DNA from: Desulfosporosinus hippei DSM 8344
Lineage (GTDB): Bacteria > Bacillota > Desulfitobacteriia > Desulfitobacteriales > Desulfitobacteriaceae
NCBI RefSeq assembly: GCF_900100785.1
Contig: NZ_FNCP01000002.1
Location: forward strand, 124,001-188,000
DNA length: 64,000 nt
Direction of reading: 5' to 3'
The notes under the pieces: generated by a model
Told to the model about the DNA's origin: nothing
The model's input: only the letters and a program-made list of their open reading frames with translations
Database searches by the model: none
Shown here: piece after piece, positions 16,553-25,463 of the stretch
Position numbering within the stretch: position 1 is the stretch's first letter
Layout of the letters: every line of letters begins with the position of its first letter
Translations under genes and position numbers: made by a program

Positions 16553-18316
16553 ATGATGTCAAGAGCAAAAATGCCCAGTTCCCTTGAGAAAATTGAAGAG
16601 GTTCGCATTGATACCGATATTCTGATTATCGGAGCGGGAAATGCCGGTTGTTTCGCTGCTATTGAGGCTAAGCGCCTCAACCCTGATTTGCAAGTAACTT
16701 TAATGGAGAAAGCCCACATTGATCGCAGTGGTTGCCTAGCTGGTGGTATGGATGCGATTAATACCTACATTAAAAAGGATCGTACCATCGAAGATTTCGT
16801 GCGCTGGAGTCGTTCTCAGGCGGGCGGCCTGCTCCGGGAAGATTTGACGATTTCCATGGCAGAGGTTTTAAACAAGCCCATCGAAGAATGGGAAGAGTGG
16901 GGTATGCCCATTAAGTATGAAGCAGACGGGGATGAATACAAAACTAGAGGTAAATGGGATATCACGATCAGTGGTTCTGAGATGAAAGTTATTTTAGCCG
17001 AAAAAACCCGTGAAACGGGTTGCGAAATTATTAACAGAGTGGTAGCAACCAATTACCTAATGGAGGGTAATAAAGTAATCGGTGCTATTGGTTTTGGGGT
17101 AAGGGACGGTAAAGTGTATATCATACGAGCCAAGGCAACCATTATAGCAACAGGTGGTGCGGCAGGTTTGTATAAGCCTTATCAAAACGACGGCAACGAC
17201 AGTCACCATCAGCTCTGGTATGCTCCATTTAATGTAGGTACTGGTTTTGCCATCGGTATTCGTCAGGGTGCCGAAATGACCACTTTTGAGATGCGCTGGT
17301 GCGCCACTCGTACTAAAGATTTTAATGGCCCTATCGATACTATCTCAGTGGGATATAAAACCCCAATGATTAATTGCAAGGGAGAGCAAATACTGAAAAC
17401 CCGGTATGCCCATCTGGGCGGGGATGCAGCTCCCCGTTATATTCGGGCTAACCTGCCGATGGATGAGTGGCGCGAAGGTCGTGGTCCCTGCTATGTAGAT
17501 ACTACCCACATGACTCCCGAGCAAATCCATGATATGAAATACGATTATCTAAACGAGCGTCCCAGTTATGTCTTATTCCTGGCCAGCCGAGCTCAAGATT
17601 TAAATAAGGAACCCATCGAAATTTATGGGTCTGACCCCTATATTGTGGGTGGACACACAGCCAGCGGATACTGGGTCGATGTAAAAAGAGCAACAACTTT
17701 GCCCGGATTGTATGCTTGTGGTGATGTGGCAGGTGGAACACCCAACAAATTTGTGGGTGGTTGTGCTGCTGAGGGAATCTTATCCGCCCGAGCTGCCGTT
17801 GAATATGTAGCCGGTATCGAACAGGGGATCATAAATGAGGAACAAATTCTCATAGAGAAGGAGCGAATTTTTGCTCCCGGTTTACGGCATATTTCCGTGG
17901 GGGATGGAGTTAAGCCTCGAGAAATGGAAGAGAGACTACAGCGCCTGATGGATGAATATGCTGGAGGCGTGCATCAATTTTTTAGAATGAATAAGGAAGG
18001 TTTGGAATATGCTCTGCGCAATCTCAAGATTTTGAAGGATCAGGTCAAATATCTGATTGCCTCAGATCTTCATGAGTTGATGGATGCTCATGAAGTTATT
18101 GACAGATTAGACGTAGCTCAGGTTTTGGTACACCACCTAATGTTCCGTGAAGAGACCAGATGGCCAGGGTGGCAGTCCCGAGCAGATTTTCCGGAAAAGA
18201 ATGACCAAAAATATGATTGCTTTGTAAACTCTCGTTATAATCCTGAAACCAAAGAAGTGGAAATGTTTACTCGCCCCTATGAACAAATTATCTCGGGTGA
18301 TCGTTTAAAAGCTTAA
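16553..18316 (+). CDS. AprA-like FAD oxidoreductase (adenylylsulfate/fumarate reductase flavoprotein family)
   Basis: A 587-residue FAD protein. The dinucleotide-binding motif is DILIIGAGNAGCFAA. Segments match the alpha subunit of adenylylsulfate reductase: GGMDAINTY (the AprA Asn), EMTTFEMRW followed by TRTKDFNGP (the AprA substrate Arg region), and GGHTASGYWV (the AprA His region). The C-terminal FAD segment LYACGDVAGG follows. It is shorter than the roughly 650-residue dissimilatory AprA and lacks part of its C-terminal domain. The AprB-like ferredoxin follows after 17 bases and a DASS transporter precedes it. It may reduce APS, another oxyanion or an organic acceptor. The family is clear but the substrate is not. 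Confidence 0.82.
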   Translation: MMSRAKMPSSLEKIEEVRIDTDILIIGAGNAGCFAAIEAKRLNPDLQVTLMEKAHIDRSGCLAGGMDAINTYIKKDRTIEDFVRWSRSQAGGLLREDLTISMAEVLNKPIEEWEEWGMPIKYEADGDEYKTRGKWDITISGSEMKVILAEKTRETGCEIINRVVATNYLMEGNKVIGAIGFGVRDGKVYIIRAKATIIATGGAAGLYKPYQNDGNDSHHQLWYAPFNVGTGFAIGIRQGAEMTTFEMRWCATRTKDFNGPIDTISVGYKTPMINCKGEQILKTRYAHLGGDAAPRYIRANLPMDEWREGRGPCYVDTTHMTPEQIHDMKYDYLNERPSYVLFLASRAQDLNKEPIEIYGSDPYIVGGHTASGYWVDVKRATTLPGLYACGDVAGGTPNKFVGGCAAEGILSARAAVEYVAGIEQGIINEEQILIEKERIFAPGLRHISVGDGVKPREMEERLQRLMDEYAGGVHQFFRMNKEGLEYALRNLKILKDQVKYLIASDLHELMDAHEVIDRLDVAQVLVHHLMFREETRWPGWQSRADFPEKNDQKYDCFVNSRYNPETKEVEMFTRPYEQIISGDRLKA

Positions 18317-18333
18317 GATAGGAGGGTGAAGAG

Positions 18334-18639
18334 ATGCCGCCAGTAGTTTATCAAGATAAATGTCAAGGATGCGGAAAATGTGAAGAGATCTGTCCGGGGG
18401 ATTTAATGGAACTAAATGAGGACAAGAAGGCTTTTTGTCGGGCAAAAAGGGATTGCTGGGATTGCATGGCCTGTATAAAAGCCTGCCGATTCGAAGCGCT
18501 TGAAACGCGGATCCCCTATCAATTAGGGTACTATCCAGCTAGGCTTATTCCTAAGGTTAGGGAAAAGGAAATTGAGTGGACTTGCATCGATATTAATGGC
18601 AAGGTAGATAAATTTTTGGTAAAAACCCACAATAAATAA
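18334..18639 (+). CDS. AprB-like 2x[4Fe-4S] ferredoxin subunit
   Basis: 101 residues with two cluster motifs: CQGCGKCEEICPGDLMEL and CWDCMACIKACRFEALE. The tail (LGYYPARLIPKVREKEIEW and INGKVDKFLV) corresponds to the beta-sheet segment of AprB that docks on AprA, and the stop comes where AprB's long extension would begin. It should carry electrons to the flavoprotein. It has a GGAGG ribosome site 8 bases upstream and closes the three-gene operon before a strong terminator. Confidence 0.85.
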   Translation: MPPVVYQDKCQGCGKCEEICPGDLMELNEDKKAFCRAKRDCWDCMACIKACRFEALETRIPYQLGYYPARLIPKVREKEIEWTCIDINGKVDKFLVKTHNK

Positions 18640-18685
18640 CCCATAACAGAACGACGTCAAATATAACAAATATCTAGCATGACTT

Positions 18686-18733
18686 AATAATCCTTGGAGG
18701 CCAAAAAACTGGCATCTCCAAGGATTATTTTTT
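18686..18733 (+). terminator. Terminator of the DASS/AprBA-like operon
   Basis: AATAATCCTTGGAG (18686-18699) pairs with CTCCAAGGATTATT (18716-18729), with a nested GCCA/TGGC, and is followed by TTTTTTT. Confidence 0.9.
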
Positions 18734-18877
18734 TGGGATATTTAAATTATTAATCGGGTTCCCTTATTCATGAGAAATTCACAACTTTTTCATGAGTAAA
18801 TCGTATCAGAGAGTTAGACTAAGGACATAGAAGAACGGAGCAAACACAAATCAGAATTGATTGAGGAGGAATTTTCC

Positions 18878-19294
18878 ATGAAAAGAATCAGTACAAGAAT
18901 TACAGCAATACTAGGAACAACAGCCTTAGCCCTAGGGCTCTTGACCTTGCCGGCCTTAGCTGAAACAGCTAACCAACCGGAAAACTCATGGTTTGGAAAA
19001 ATGCATGGATATATGCAGAAAACTTTTTCATCTGAACAACACCAAACGCTGATGAATTCCCCGGAAATGCAAAATCTTCATAATTCAGAGGGCATGCAGA
19101 GTGCAATGCAAACTGGAGATATTGAGAAAATGGAAGAGCTTATGAATTCAGATCCAACAGCTAGAGCTCATATGGGGGAGAATTTAGATAGAATGAATGA
19201 GATTATGAACAATTATGGAGCAAGCATGATGAATAGCCAAAGGGCAATGGGAGGCTCTTATGGTTCGATGATGAATGGGAGTGCACATAATTAA
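18878..19294 (+). CDS. Secreted Met-rich small protein
   Basis: 138 residues. A signal peptide (LALGLLTLPALAE) ends near residue 28. The mature part is helical, with many Met and His (MHGYMQKTF, NSPEMQNLHNSEGMQSAMQ), ending in a Met/Ser/Gly tail (SMMNGSAHN). It is not a family I can name. Met/His richness suggests Cu(I) or another soft-metal ligand at the cell surface. ATG 18878 has GAGGAGG 8 bases upstream. It starts a run of three small plus-strand genes convergent with the sensor kinase of the metal island. Confidence 0.72.
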   Translation: MKRISTRITAILGTTALALGLLTLPALAETANQPENSWFGKMHGYMQKTFSSEQHQTLMNSPEMQNLHNSEGMQSAMQTGDIEKMEELMNSDPTARAHMGENLDRMNEIMNNYGASMMNSQRAMGGSYGSMMNGSAHN

Positions 19295-19309
19295 AGGGGG
19301 CGAACTTAA

Positions 19310-19534
19310 ATGATGATGCTCGGTTTCATTCTGTTAGTTGTTATTTTGTATTGTTGGAACAGTTCAGCGAATTCCCGAGGTTCAAGCTGCATTGACCATC
19401 AATTTGGTTTGAATACTTCGCTGGAAATATTAAATGAACGATATGCCCGGGGTGAAATCCAACGAGAGGATTACCTTGCAAGGAAACAAGAGCTCTATAT
19501 ACAAAAGCAGCCCATATCCATAAAAAAGGGTTAA
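19310..19534 (+). CDS. SHOCT-domain small membrane protein
   Basis: 74 residues: one N-terminal membrane helix (residues 1-17), a short linker, and a C-terminal SHOCT motif (SLEILNERYARGEIQREDYL). The SHOCT helix pair is an oligomerisation-type motif found at the C-terminus of many small membrane proteins. Three consecutive ATG codons start it; the first is behind AAGGGGG. It follows the secreted Met-rich protein by 15 bases. Confidence 0.78.
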   Translation: MMMLGFILLVVILYCWNSSANSRGSSCIDHQFGLNTSLEILNERYARGEIQREDYLARKQELYIQKQPISIKKG

Positions 19535-19609
19535 ATAATGTTTGTACTCTATCCACAAAGGGAATATCTAAAAGTAATTTTCTAAAAAAAGTCTGAAGGA
19601 GGAATTAGT

Positions 19610-19894
19610 ATGATGGGCGGTTGGGGTAATATGATGGGTGGCTGGGGACATGGTGGTTACGGAAGCGGGGGCTATGGAATGATGGGTATGGCCGGTATGG
19701 GATTGCACTTTATCTTTTGGGTTGGGATAATTATCCTAGGAATCTATCTATTTCGTCGTCGCAATGCCTTACAGGGGTATAACCTTGCAATTGGGAAGCC
19801 TACTGCGATAGACATCCTTCGTGAACGGTATGCCCGTGGGGAGATTGATTCTGAAGAGTTTCAAAGTAGAAAACGTGATTTAGAGGCTAAATGA
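19610..19894 (+). CDS. SHOCT-domain membrane protein with Gly/Met-rich N-terminus
   Basis: 94 residues. The first 33 are a Gly/Met/Trp/His-rich stretch (MMGGWGNMMGGWGHGG), then a membrane helix (~34-50), a basic RRR stop, and a C-terminal SHOCT motif (AIDILRERYARGEIDSEEF) nearly identical to that of the preceding gene. AGGAGG stands 6 bases upstream. The Met/His-rich head would face outside and may bind copper. The terminator for this run is at 19923-19963. Confidence 0.8.
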   Translation: MMGGWGNMMGGWGHGGYGSGGYGMMGMAGMGLHFIFWVGIIILGIYLFRRRNALQGYNLAIGKPTAIDILRERYARGEIDSEEFQSRKRDLEAK

Positions 19895-19922
19895 ATTTGA
19901 AGAGGAAATGAGTTCAAAGACA

Positions 19923-19963
19923 AACAGTGGCTGGGAATTACTCCTCAGCCACTGTTAGTTTTT
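19923..19963 (+). terminator. Terminator of the Met-rich/SHOCT genes
   Basis: AACAGTGGCTG (19923-19933) pairs with CAGCCACTGTT (19946-19956), then AGTTTTTTT. The right arm lies inside the last codons of the convergent sensor kinase. Confidence 0.8.
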
Positions 19964-21329
19964 TTGGAAGTTTAATAATGAATTCCGTTGAACAGCCGAT
20001 TTTACTCTGAACAGCTATCGTTCCATGATGAAGCTGAGTGATCTGCCGAACCAACGCTAGCCCGATACCCGTCCCTCCTGTTTCGCGGGTTCTGGATTTA
20101 TCCCCACGATAAAAGCGTTCGAAGATTAAGGGAAGATCCTCTTCCGAAATGCCCATACCTGTATTGCTGATTTTGATTTCTACAGAGTCTAAAGTCTGAG
20201 TAAGAGTAAGGTCTATTTGTCCACCCGGGTCTGAATATCTGTAGGCATTGTGAATTATATTGTAGAAGAGCCTGGTAAGAAGGCGCTCATCACCTAATAT
20301 CCCTAAGCTTTCATTTGGAGGCTGCCAATTGAGAGCTAATTTCTTTTCCCGGATAAGGGGATAAAGGCCATAAATTATTTTCTGAATAAGGTGATTTAGA
20401 TCTACAGATTTCAGATTGAGATGTATTCCACCTATCTCAGCAACATTTAAATCTTTAAGATCACTTGACAAGTCAACAAGCCGGTTAATTTCCTCATGAA
20501 TAGAACATAAGTTTTCCTGATCAGCGAGCAGGACTCCATCTTGAAAGGCTTCAATATAACTTTTAATTGAGGTTAAAGGAGTTCGCAATTCATGAGCAAT
20601 ATCTGCTGTAAATTGCTTGCGCAGGGTCTCTTGACGATCTAAATTATCGGCCATTGAATTAAATGCTTTAGCCAGTTGTCCTACCTCGTCCCGGGAGCTG
20701 ACTGAAACCCGTTCACTTAGGTAACCATGGCCAATGCGGTCTGCGGCTTTAATTAACCGTTTGAGGGGAGCGACGAGTTGACGACTTGTAAAGTAACTAA
20801 GGAGAATGCCAAAGAGCAGAGCTAATCCTCCAGCGAAAAGCAATGAACGAAAGACTGCGGATTGGAATTGGACATCTTGAGAATTAAGAATTTGGGCTGT
20901 TGCTGGGTAGCGTACCTCAGCAGTGGCTAATGTCCCCAAAGGTCCTGACACTGTTAGGGTCATTGTTTTCCACCGCATAGTGGAAGAGGTGGACATATGC
21001 ATTTCCATGCCCATTCCCCTTTGGCCGTGCATCATAGTTTCCATGGGGTTGTTTAAGGTGGCAATTAATTTGCCATTGGGATCAGTCAGAGTAACAACGG
21101 CACCTGTCGGGAGAGAATGACTTAATTCAGACAGAGCCGTTGAGTCCCATAAGCCTTTAGCTTGATACAGTTCGCTTAGGCGAGTGGGCAATTGTTCTAA
21201 AGCGGCTTCATTTAACTGTGTTAAGTAATCGCTAAACTGTTGTTTAAAGACGTAATTTACTGAAATAATGCTGAATGCTAAGGTAATAAGCGCAACGATG
21301 AGAGTGGAAAGAAACAATTTGGTACGCAT
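19938..21329 (-). CDS. Sensor histidine kinase with Met-rich extracytoplasmic loop
   Basis: 463 residues: a membrane helix (~5-25), an extracytoplasmic domain, a second helix (~168-190), HAMP (~192-245), HisKA with AHELRTPLTSIKS, and HATPase_c. Residues ~96-123 of the sensor domain hold a Met/His cluster (PMETMMHGQRGMGMEMHM) like those of Cu(I)/Ag(I) sensors. The ATG at 21329 follows the response regulator stop directly and has GAGGGA upstream. An upstream in-frame start would overlap the regulator. It pairs with the OmpR-type regulator and probably controls the neighbouring FtsX/ATPase genes. Confidence 0.9.
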   Translation of the reverse strand: MRTKLFLSTLIVALITLAFSIISVNYVFKQQFSDYLTQLNEAALEQLPTRLSELYQAKGLWDSTALSELSHSLPTGAVVTLTDPNGKLIATLNNPMETMMHGQRGMGMEMHMSTSSTMRWKTMTLTVSGPLGTLATAEVRYPATAQILNSQDVQFQSAVFRSLLFAGGLALLFGILLSYFTSRQLVAPLKRLIKAADRIGHGYLSERVSVSSRDEVGQLAKAFNSMADNLDRQETLRKQFTADIAHELRTPLTSIKSYIEAFQDGVLLADQENLCSIHEEINRLVDLSSDLKDLNVAEIGGIHLNLKSVDLNHLIQKIIYGLYPLIREKKLALNWQPPNESLGILGDERLLTRLFYNIIHNAYRYSDPGGQIDLTLTQTLDSVEIKISNTGMGISEEDLPLIFERFYRGDKSRTRETGGTGIGLALVRQITQLHHGTIAVQSKIGCSTEFIIKLPKKLTVAEE

Positions 21330-21330
21330 T

Positions 21331-22023
21331 CTATTCCCTCGCATTCGGATTGAATTTATAGCCGATGCCATATACAGTGAGAACTATTTGGGGGTTACTC
21401 GGAGTGGTTTCGATCTTTTGACGAATTTTCTTAATATGGGCATCGATGACCCGGTCATCCCCCCCAAAGTCATGCCCTTGAACAATTTCGACCAACTGAC
21501 CTCGAGATAATACCCGGCCGGGATGCTTGGCTAAGGCACCCAGAATTTTAAATTCAGTAGGAGTTAAAGAGATTTCTTGATCATCCAACCTGACCTCATA
21601 CTGTAGGTTATTAATGGTTAGACCATTGTCATAAGAAATTATGTCTGCCAGAGGAGCAGTTTCATTACTGGAACGGCGTAATACAGCTCGTACACGGGCC
21701 ACCACTTCCCGAGGGCTGAAAGGTTTCGTAATATAATCATCTGCCCCCATACTTAGTCCTTGGATACGGTCTTCTTCTTCAACTTTTGCTGTGAGCATAA
21801 TGATTGGTACGGAAGATATTTTTCGAATTTCCCGGCAAATTTCTGTTCCGGACATGCCGGGCAGCATTAAATCCAGAAGGAGCAAGTCAAAAGGATTTTC
21901 TTTAAACATCGTCAGTGCGACAAGGCCATTAATAGCAGTGCTGACTTGGTACCCTTCTTGTTGGAGGTAGGCTTTGAGCACAGTTGTTATTTTTTTCTCA
22001 TCATCAACTAGTAAAATCCTCAT
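21331..22023 (-). CDS. OmpR-family response regulator
   Basis: 230 residues: a receiver domain with DD, the phosphorylated Asp in LLLLDLMLPGMSG and Lys in YITKPFSP, plus a C-terminal winged helix (LTPTEFKILGALAKHPGRVLS). It is immediately upstream of, and probably cotranscribed with, the Met-loop kinase. It lies 58 bases downstream of the FtsX-type permease, so it may be the tail of the metal operon. Confidence 0.93.
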   Translation of the reverse strand: MRILLVDDEKKITTVLKAYLQQEGYQVSTAINGLVALTMFKENPFDLLLLDLMLPGMSGTEICREIRKISSVPIIMLTAKVEEEDRIQGLSMGADDYITKPFSPREVVARVRAVLRRSSNETAPLADIISYDNGLTINNLQYEVRLDDQEISLTPTEFKILGALAKHPGRVLSRGQLVEIVQGHDFGGDDRVIDAHIKKIRQKIETTPSNPQIVLTVYGIGYKFNPNARE

Positions 22024-22081
22024 TGCTGACTGACTCCTTTTGCGAAATTGGGTTAGACAGATTTATCGCTAAGATGAACTT

Positions 22082-23218
22082 TTAAATCGAAGATAACGCT
22101 TCTACAGGGTCGATATTAATGGCCAGCCAAGCTGGGAAAAGAATTGAAACTATTCCTATTATGACAGAAGCGCCGATTGCGGTCAAAGCAATGAAAGGAT
22201 GGAAGGCAAAACTCATAGATTTTTGTAAAACCATGGGGGCAATCAGAGCAGAGGTCAAGATTCCGAGAAGATATCCAATAATTCCTCCGGCAAGACTTAT
22301 CAAAAGTATTTCACGAATAAAAATGGCCAAGATGTGTTGACGCCGGAAACCGATAGCTCGAAAGATACCAATTTCAGTAATACGATCGTTGATATTACCA
22401 GTAGTAGTAGCGAATATAATCAAAATAGCGATAAGCCCTAATATGAGAGAACTAAGCAAGGAAAAGCTTGTAAACCGATCAATATTTTCTTGGGTTCCCT
22501 GGACTAACTGAGAGATTTCTGAAACCTTAGCCTCCGGGAGAACTTTACTTAGGAGAGCAGCAGTATTAGCCGGTTGAGCAGTATTGAGTTCGATCATAGA
22601 CCAAGAATCGATTCCGGTAATCCATCGAGCGGTACTGAAATCGGTGAATACTCCATTGTCTTCTGAGCCGCCTGTTGACTGCATGATCCCCACAATGGAA
22701 TAGATCTGACGGTTGAGTTCCAGAGTATCCCCGATTGCTAAGTGTTCTTGTTTAGCCAGACCATAGCCAATAAGAACTTCCTGCTCACTGGGAAATCGGC
22801 CATCAATATGCCACCAGGGTTTCATTTTTACTTCACTGGGAAAATCAACACCAATAATTAGATAGCGATTCTTAGTGCTGGAGGCCGAGCCAATAATTTT
22901 GGGGGCAATGCTATTTAACATTAGGTCAGGATAACTTTTTAATAGGGTTAAGGTTTCGGCGCTTAAATGCTTAACTTCGTAATTAACTCCGGGAACCGAG
23001 AGCCCTCCGTAGCTAAGGGTAAATTGTTCAGACTTGGGAGTTATAACGACGTTGGCACCATATTGAGTCAAGCTTTTTTGTAAATCCGCTTGCATGTTCT
23101 TAGCTAATGAATTCAATGTAACAGAAATAGCCACTACTAAAATAAACGTAAGCAGTAAGAAAAGAGTTTTTCCCTTCCGACGGCGTAAATTTTGGATCGC
23201 AATATCTGTTAAAGTCAT
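22082..23218 (-). CDS. FtsX/MacB-type ABC permease (distal)
   Basis: 378 residues. N-terminal helix after RRRKGKTLFLLLTFILVV, a large extracytoplasmic domain (~40-250), then three C-terminal helices with the FtsX motif ITEIGIFRAIGFRRQHI. It is paralogous to the next permease upstream and both should pair with the ATPase at 24499-25173. In gene order it matches the two-permease ABC module seen beside P19/DUF2318 iron-copper uptake genes. An intergenic hairpin with AAAGG/CCTTT lies before it at about 23278-23314. Confidence 0.87.
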   Translation of the reverse strand: MTLTDIAIQNLRRRKGKTLFLLLTFILVVAISVTLNSLAKNMQADLQKSLTQYGANVVITPKSEQFTLSYGGLSVPGVNYEVKHLSAETLTLLKSYPDLMLNSIAPKIIGSASSTKNRYLIIGVDFPSEVKMKPWWHIDGRFPSEQEVLIGYGLAKQEHLAIGDTLELNRQIYSIVGIMQSTGGSEDNGVFTDFSTARWITGIDSWSMIELNTAQPANTAALLSKVLPEAKVSEISQLVQGTQENIDRFTSFSLLSSLILGLIAILIIFATTTGNINDRITEIGIFRAIGFRRQHILAIFIREILLISLAGGIIGYLLGILTSALIAPMVLQKSMSFAFHPFIALTAIGASVIIGIVSILFPAWLAINIDPVEALSSI

Positions 23219-23314
23219 GGTTTCCTCCGAAATTGAAAGTTTATCGAATTAAGAGTGAAGTTTGAATGAGAAATATGCTGAAGTGTGTTAAAAGGACCGT
23301 CCCCTTTACACTCT

Positions 23315-24478
23315 TTACAGATAGCGCAATGATTCAGTTGGGTCAAGCTTGGCAGCTCTCCAAGCGGGGTGCAGGCCGGCGAGCAGACCAATTAGAAGTG
23401 AAGAGCAAAGGGTATAGAGCAGTAAATCTGGTTGCCAGGAAATAGGGACTTGAGATTTCATGAGCTCTGCACCAAAATTTACGGCCATGCTCATACCAAG
23501 ACTATAACCTATTAATCCACCCAGAAAGCTCAAAGAGCCTGCCTCGGTGAGGATGATTTTTATAATATGACGTTTCCTAAAGCCAATTGCTCGAAAGATG
23601 CCGATTTCTCTGGTTCGTTCTTCGACAGAAGCTTTCATGGTCATTGTAATTACTAAACTGCTGGCTAGGACAATAATCACAGCGACACTCTGGGCAAAGA
23701 CGTTAAACTTGTTAAAGGTATCTTCTCGAGATTCTAAGCTGGACATTAAAGCAGTGACCTTAGTGCCAGGCAGTTTATCACTTAATTGTTGAGTAACCTC
23801 TTCGATCGGACAGGTATAACATAAGGCAGCTGCTTCAATGAGACTAATCAAATTAGGGCGTTCAGCTAATTTTTGCAGTACTGCTAAATCCATAAATACT
23901 GCTTGATCATTCTCGATAGAACCTGTGGGCTGGATAACACCGGCTATTTTAAAGGCCTGCCCCAGGATTGTTATAGTTTGATTCGAGGAAAGCCCGAGAG
24001 AAAGGGCCAGATCCCTCCCCAATAACACCTCACCGGAATTTGGAATTTGCTTTTTCTCCAGACCATCTACTTTCCACCATTTCTTCAGCCGCAATTCCTG
24101 AGGGAAATCTACGCCTAACAACAAAATATCTCGCCCCTTGAGGTTAGTAGTTACCAAAAGTTTTGGAGCAATGGTTGCCAGGGTCTCTTTATTTTTGATG
24201 GTTTGCATAAGGGAGATGTAGGACATATCCAACTCTTTGATTTGTGAGGGGGCTTCCACAGTAATGCCGCCAAAGGTTAATGATTGACCTGTTTCAGGGA
24301 GAATGAGGATATTAGAACCAAACTGGTCAAGCTTGTTGGCGATATCTTCTTTCATAGCTTGGGTCGTTGTATAGAGAAAGATTATCGAAGCCACTCCGAT
24401 AATGACGCTGAGTATTAATAGTGCTGAGCGTGTTTTACGGCGGCGAATATTTTGTAACGCTATGTTAGTAAGACGCAT
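23315..24478 (-). CDS. FtsX/MacB-type ABC permease (proximal)
   Basis: 387 residues with the same layout as its neighbour: N-terminal helix after RRRKTRSALLILSVIIGV, a periplasm-side domain (FGGITVEAPSQIKELD), and C-terminal helices with TREIGIFRAIGFRKRHI. The extracytoplasmic part contains two cysteines (LCYTCPIEE) that the other permease lacks, possibly a redox or metal site. It follows the ATPase by 20 bases. Confidence 0.87.
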   Translation of the reverse strand: MRLTNIALQNIRRRKTRSALLILSVIIGVASIIFLYTTTQAMKEDIANKLDQFGSNILILPETGQSLTFGGITVEAPSQIKELDMSYISLMQTIKNKETLATIAPKLLVTTNLKGRDILLLGVDFPQELRLKKWWKVDGLEKKQIPNSGEVLLGRDLALSLGLSSNQTITILGQAFKIAGVIQPTGSIENDQAVFMDLAVLQKLAERPNLISLIEAAALCYTCPIEEVTQQLSDKLPGTKVTALMSSLESREDTFNKFNVFAQSVAVIIVLASSLVITMTMKASVEERTREIGIFRAIGFRKRHIIKIILTEAGSLSFLGGLIGYSLGMSMAVNFGAELMKSQVPISWQPDLLLYTLCSSLLIGLLAGLHPAWRAAKLDPTESLRYL

Positions 24479-24498
24479 TTCAAGTCCTCCATAATGCT

Positions 24499-25173
24499 TT
24501 AAGGGATTTGAGCCAAAACTCCATCACGGATATAAATAGCGCGGGTGACCCAGGTCAGATTTTCCTCATTATGGGTTACCATAATAATGGTTAAACCATC
24601 CTTGTTAAGGGCTTGGAACAATTCTAAGAGTTCTTTTGCTGTTTTTGAGTCCAAACTTCCTGTGGGTTCATCCGCAAAAATAATTGCCGGACGGTTGACA
24701 ATGGCTCGAGCAATAGCCACTCGGTTTTGTTCCCCGCCGGATAATTGATTGGGGAGACGATGAGATTTAGAGCGGAGACCAACTTTGTCTAAAACAGTTA
24801 AGGCCATCTCACGTTGTTCTTTTCCGGGGCGGGAGGTTATGGCCAGCGGGAGCATTACATTCTCTAAGGCAGTCAGGTAAGGAATTAATTGATATTGCTG
24901 AAAAACAAATCCGACGTATTCATGACGGAAATCTGCTAATCGTTCCAAGTCTAAAGCATAGACATCAATATCATCGATCTTGAGTGTGCCGGAGGTTGGG
25001 GGGGTCAACCCTCCAATAATACTTAATAAAGTACTTTTGCCGGAACCTGAAGGGCCCATCAAAGCTAAAAATTCCCCTTGGTTAATCTCCAGATTGATAT
25101 TGCTTAAGGCTTCGACGATTTTGTCTCCACCCCCATAGGATTTGCTAACCTCGCACACTTTAATTAAAGACAT
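24499..25173 (-). CDS. LolD/MacB-type ABC ATPase
   Basis: 224 residues with Walker [11 protein letters not shown]-loop FVFQQYQLIP, signature LSGGEQNRVAIARA, Walker B IIFADEPTGSLDS and the H-loop VTHNEE. It belongs to the mechanotransmission (MacB/LolD) class that partners FtsX permeases rather than importers with binding proteins. It is first of the ATPase-permease-permease-regulator-kinase run on the minus strand, 290 bases after the DUF2318 gene. Confidence 0.92.
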   Translation of the reverse strand: MSLIKVCEVSKSYGGGDKIVEALSNINLEINQGEFLALMGPSGSGKSTLLSIIGGLTPPTSGTLKIDDIDVYALDLERLADFRHEYVGFVFQQYQLIPYLTALENVMLPLAITSRPGKEQREMALTVLDKVGLRSKSHRLPNQLSGGEQNRVAIARAIVNRPAIIFADEPTGSLDSKTAKELLELFQALNKDGLTIIMVTHNEENLTWVTRAIYIRDGVLAQIP

Positions 25174-25203
25174 TTAGGTTTCCTCCTAAGTTGCATCAAG
25201 TGA

Positions 25204-25261
25204 TTCTAAGCTTCAGATAGAGTTTGCCTAAAAGGAATACTACTCCATCTGAAGCTTAGAA
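25204..25261. repeat. 15-bp inverted repeat between the DUF2318 and ATPase genes
   Basis: TTCTAAGCTTCAGAT (25204-25218) and ATCTGAAGCTTAGAA (25247-25261) are perfect complements 28 bases apart. A second hairpin, CGAAACCC/GGGTTTCG, lies at about 25303-25325. There is no T-run. The role could be partial termination or mRNA processing that sets lower ABC expression. Confidence 0.55.
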
Positions 25262-25463
25262 GAACTTATCCAGGGACGTAGCAGCCGTTATCTCATCCTC
25301 ACCGCGAAACCCTCACCCGGGTTTCGTCACTGGATGCTTTCGTGCTTATAGAAGATAGAAGATGGGAGTCTTACGGCTGGTAGTCATTGGATAAAGTTAA
25401 GTTAACTAGCGTCTCTGGTTAGAGTGAACGCACCCGTAAAACGAGTGCGTTAAGAAAGACTTC

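Noticed and set aside
16553..18639. True dissimilatory APS reductase (AprBA)
   Set aside because: Both subunits are shorter than AprA/AprB and sat/qmo genes are absent; called AprBA-like instead.
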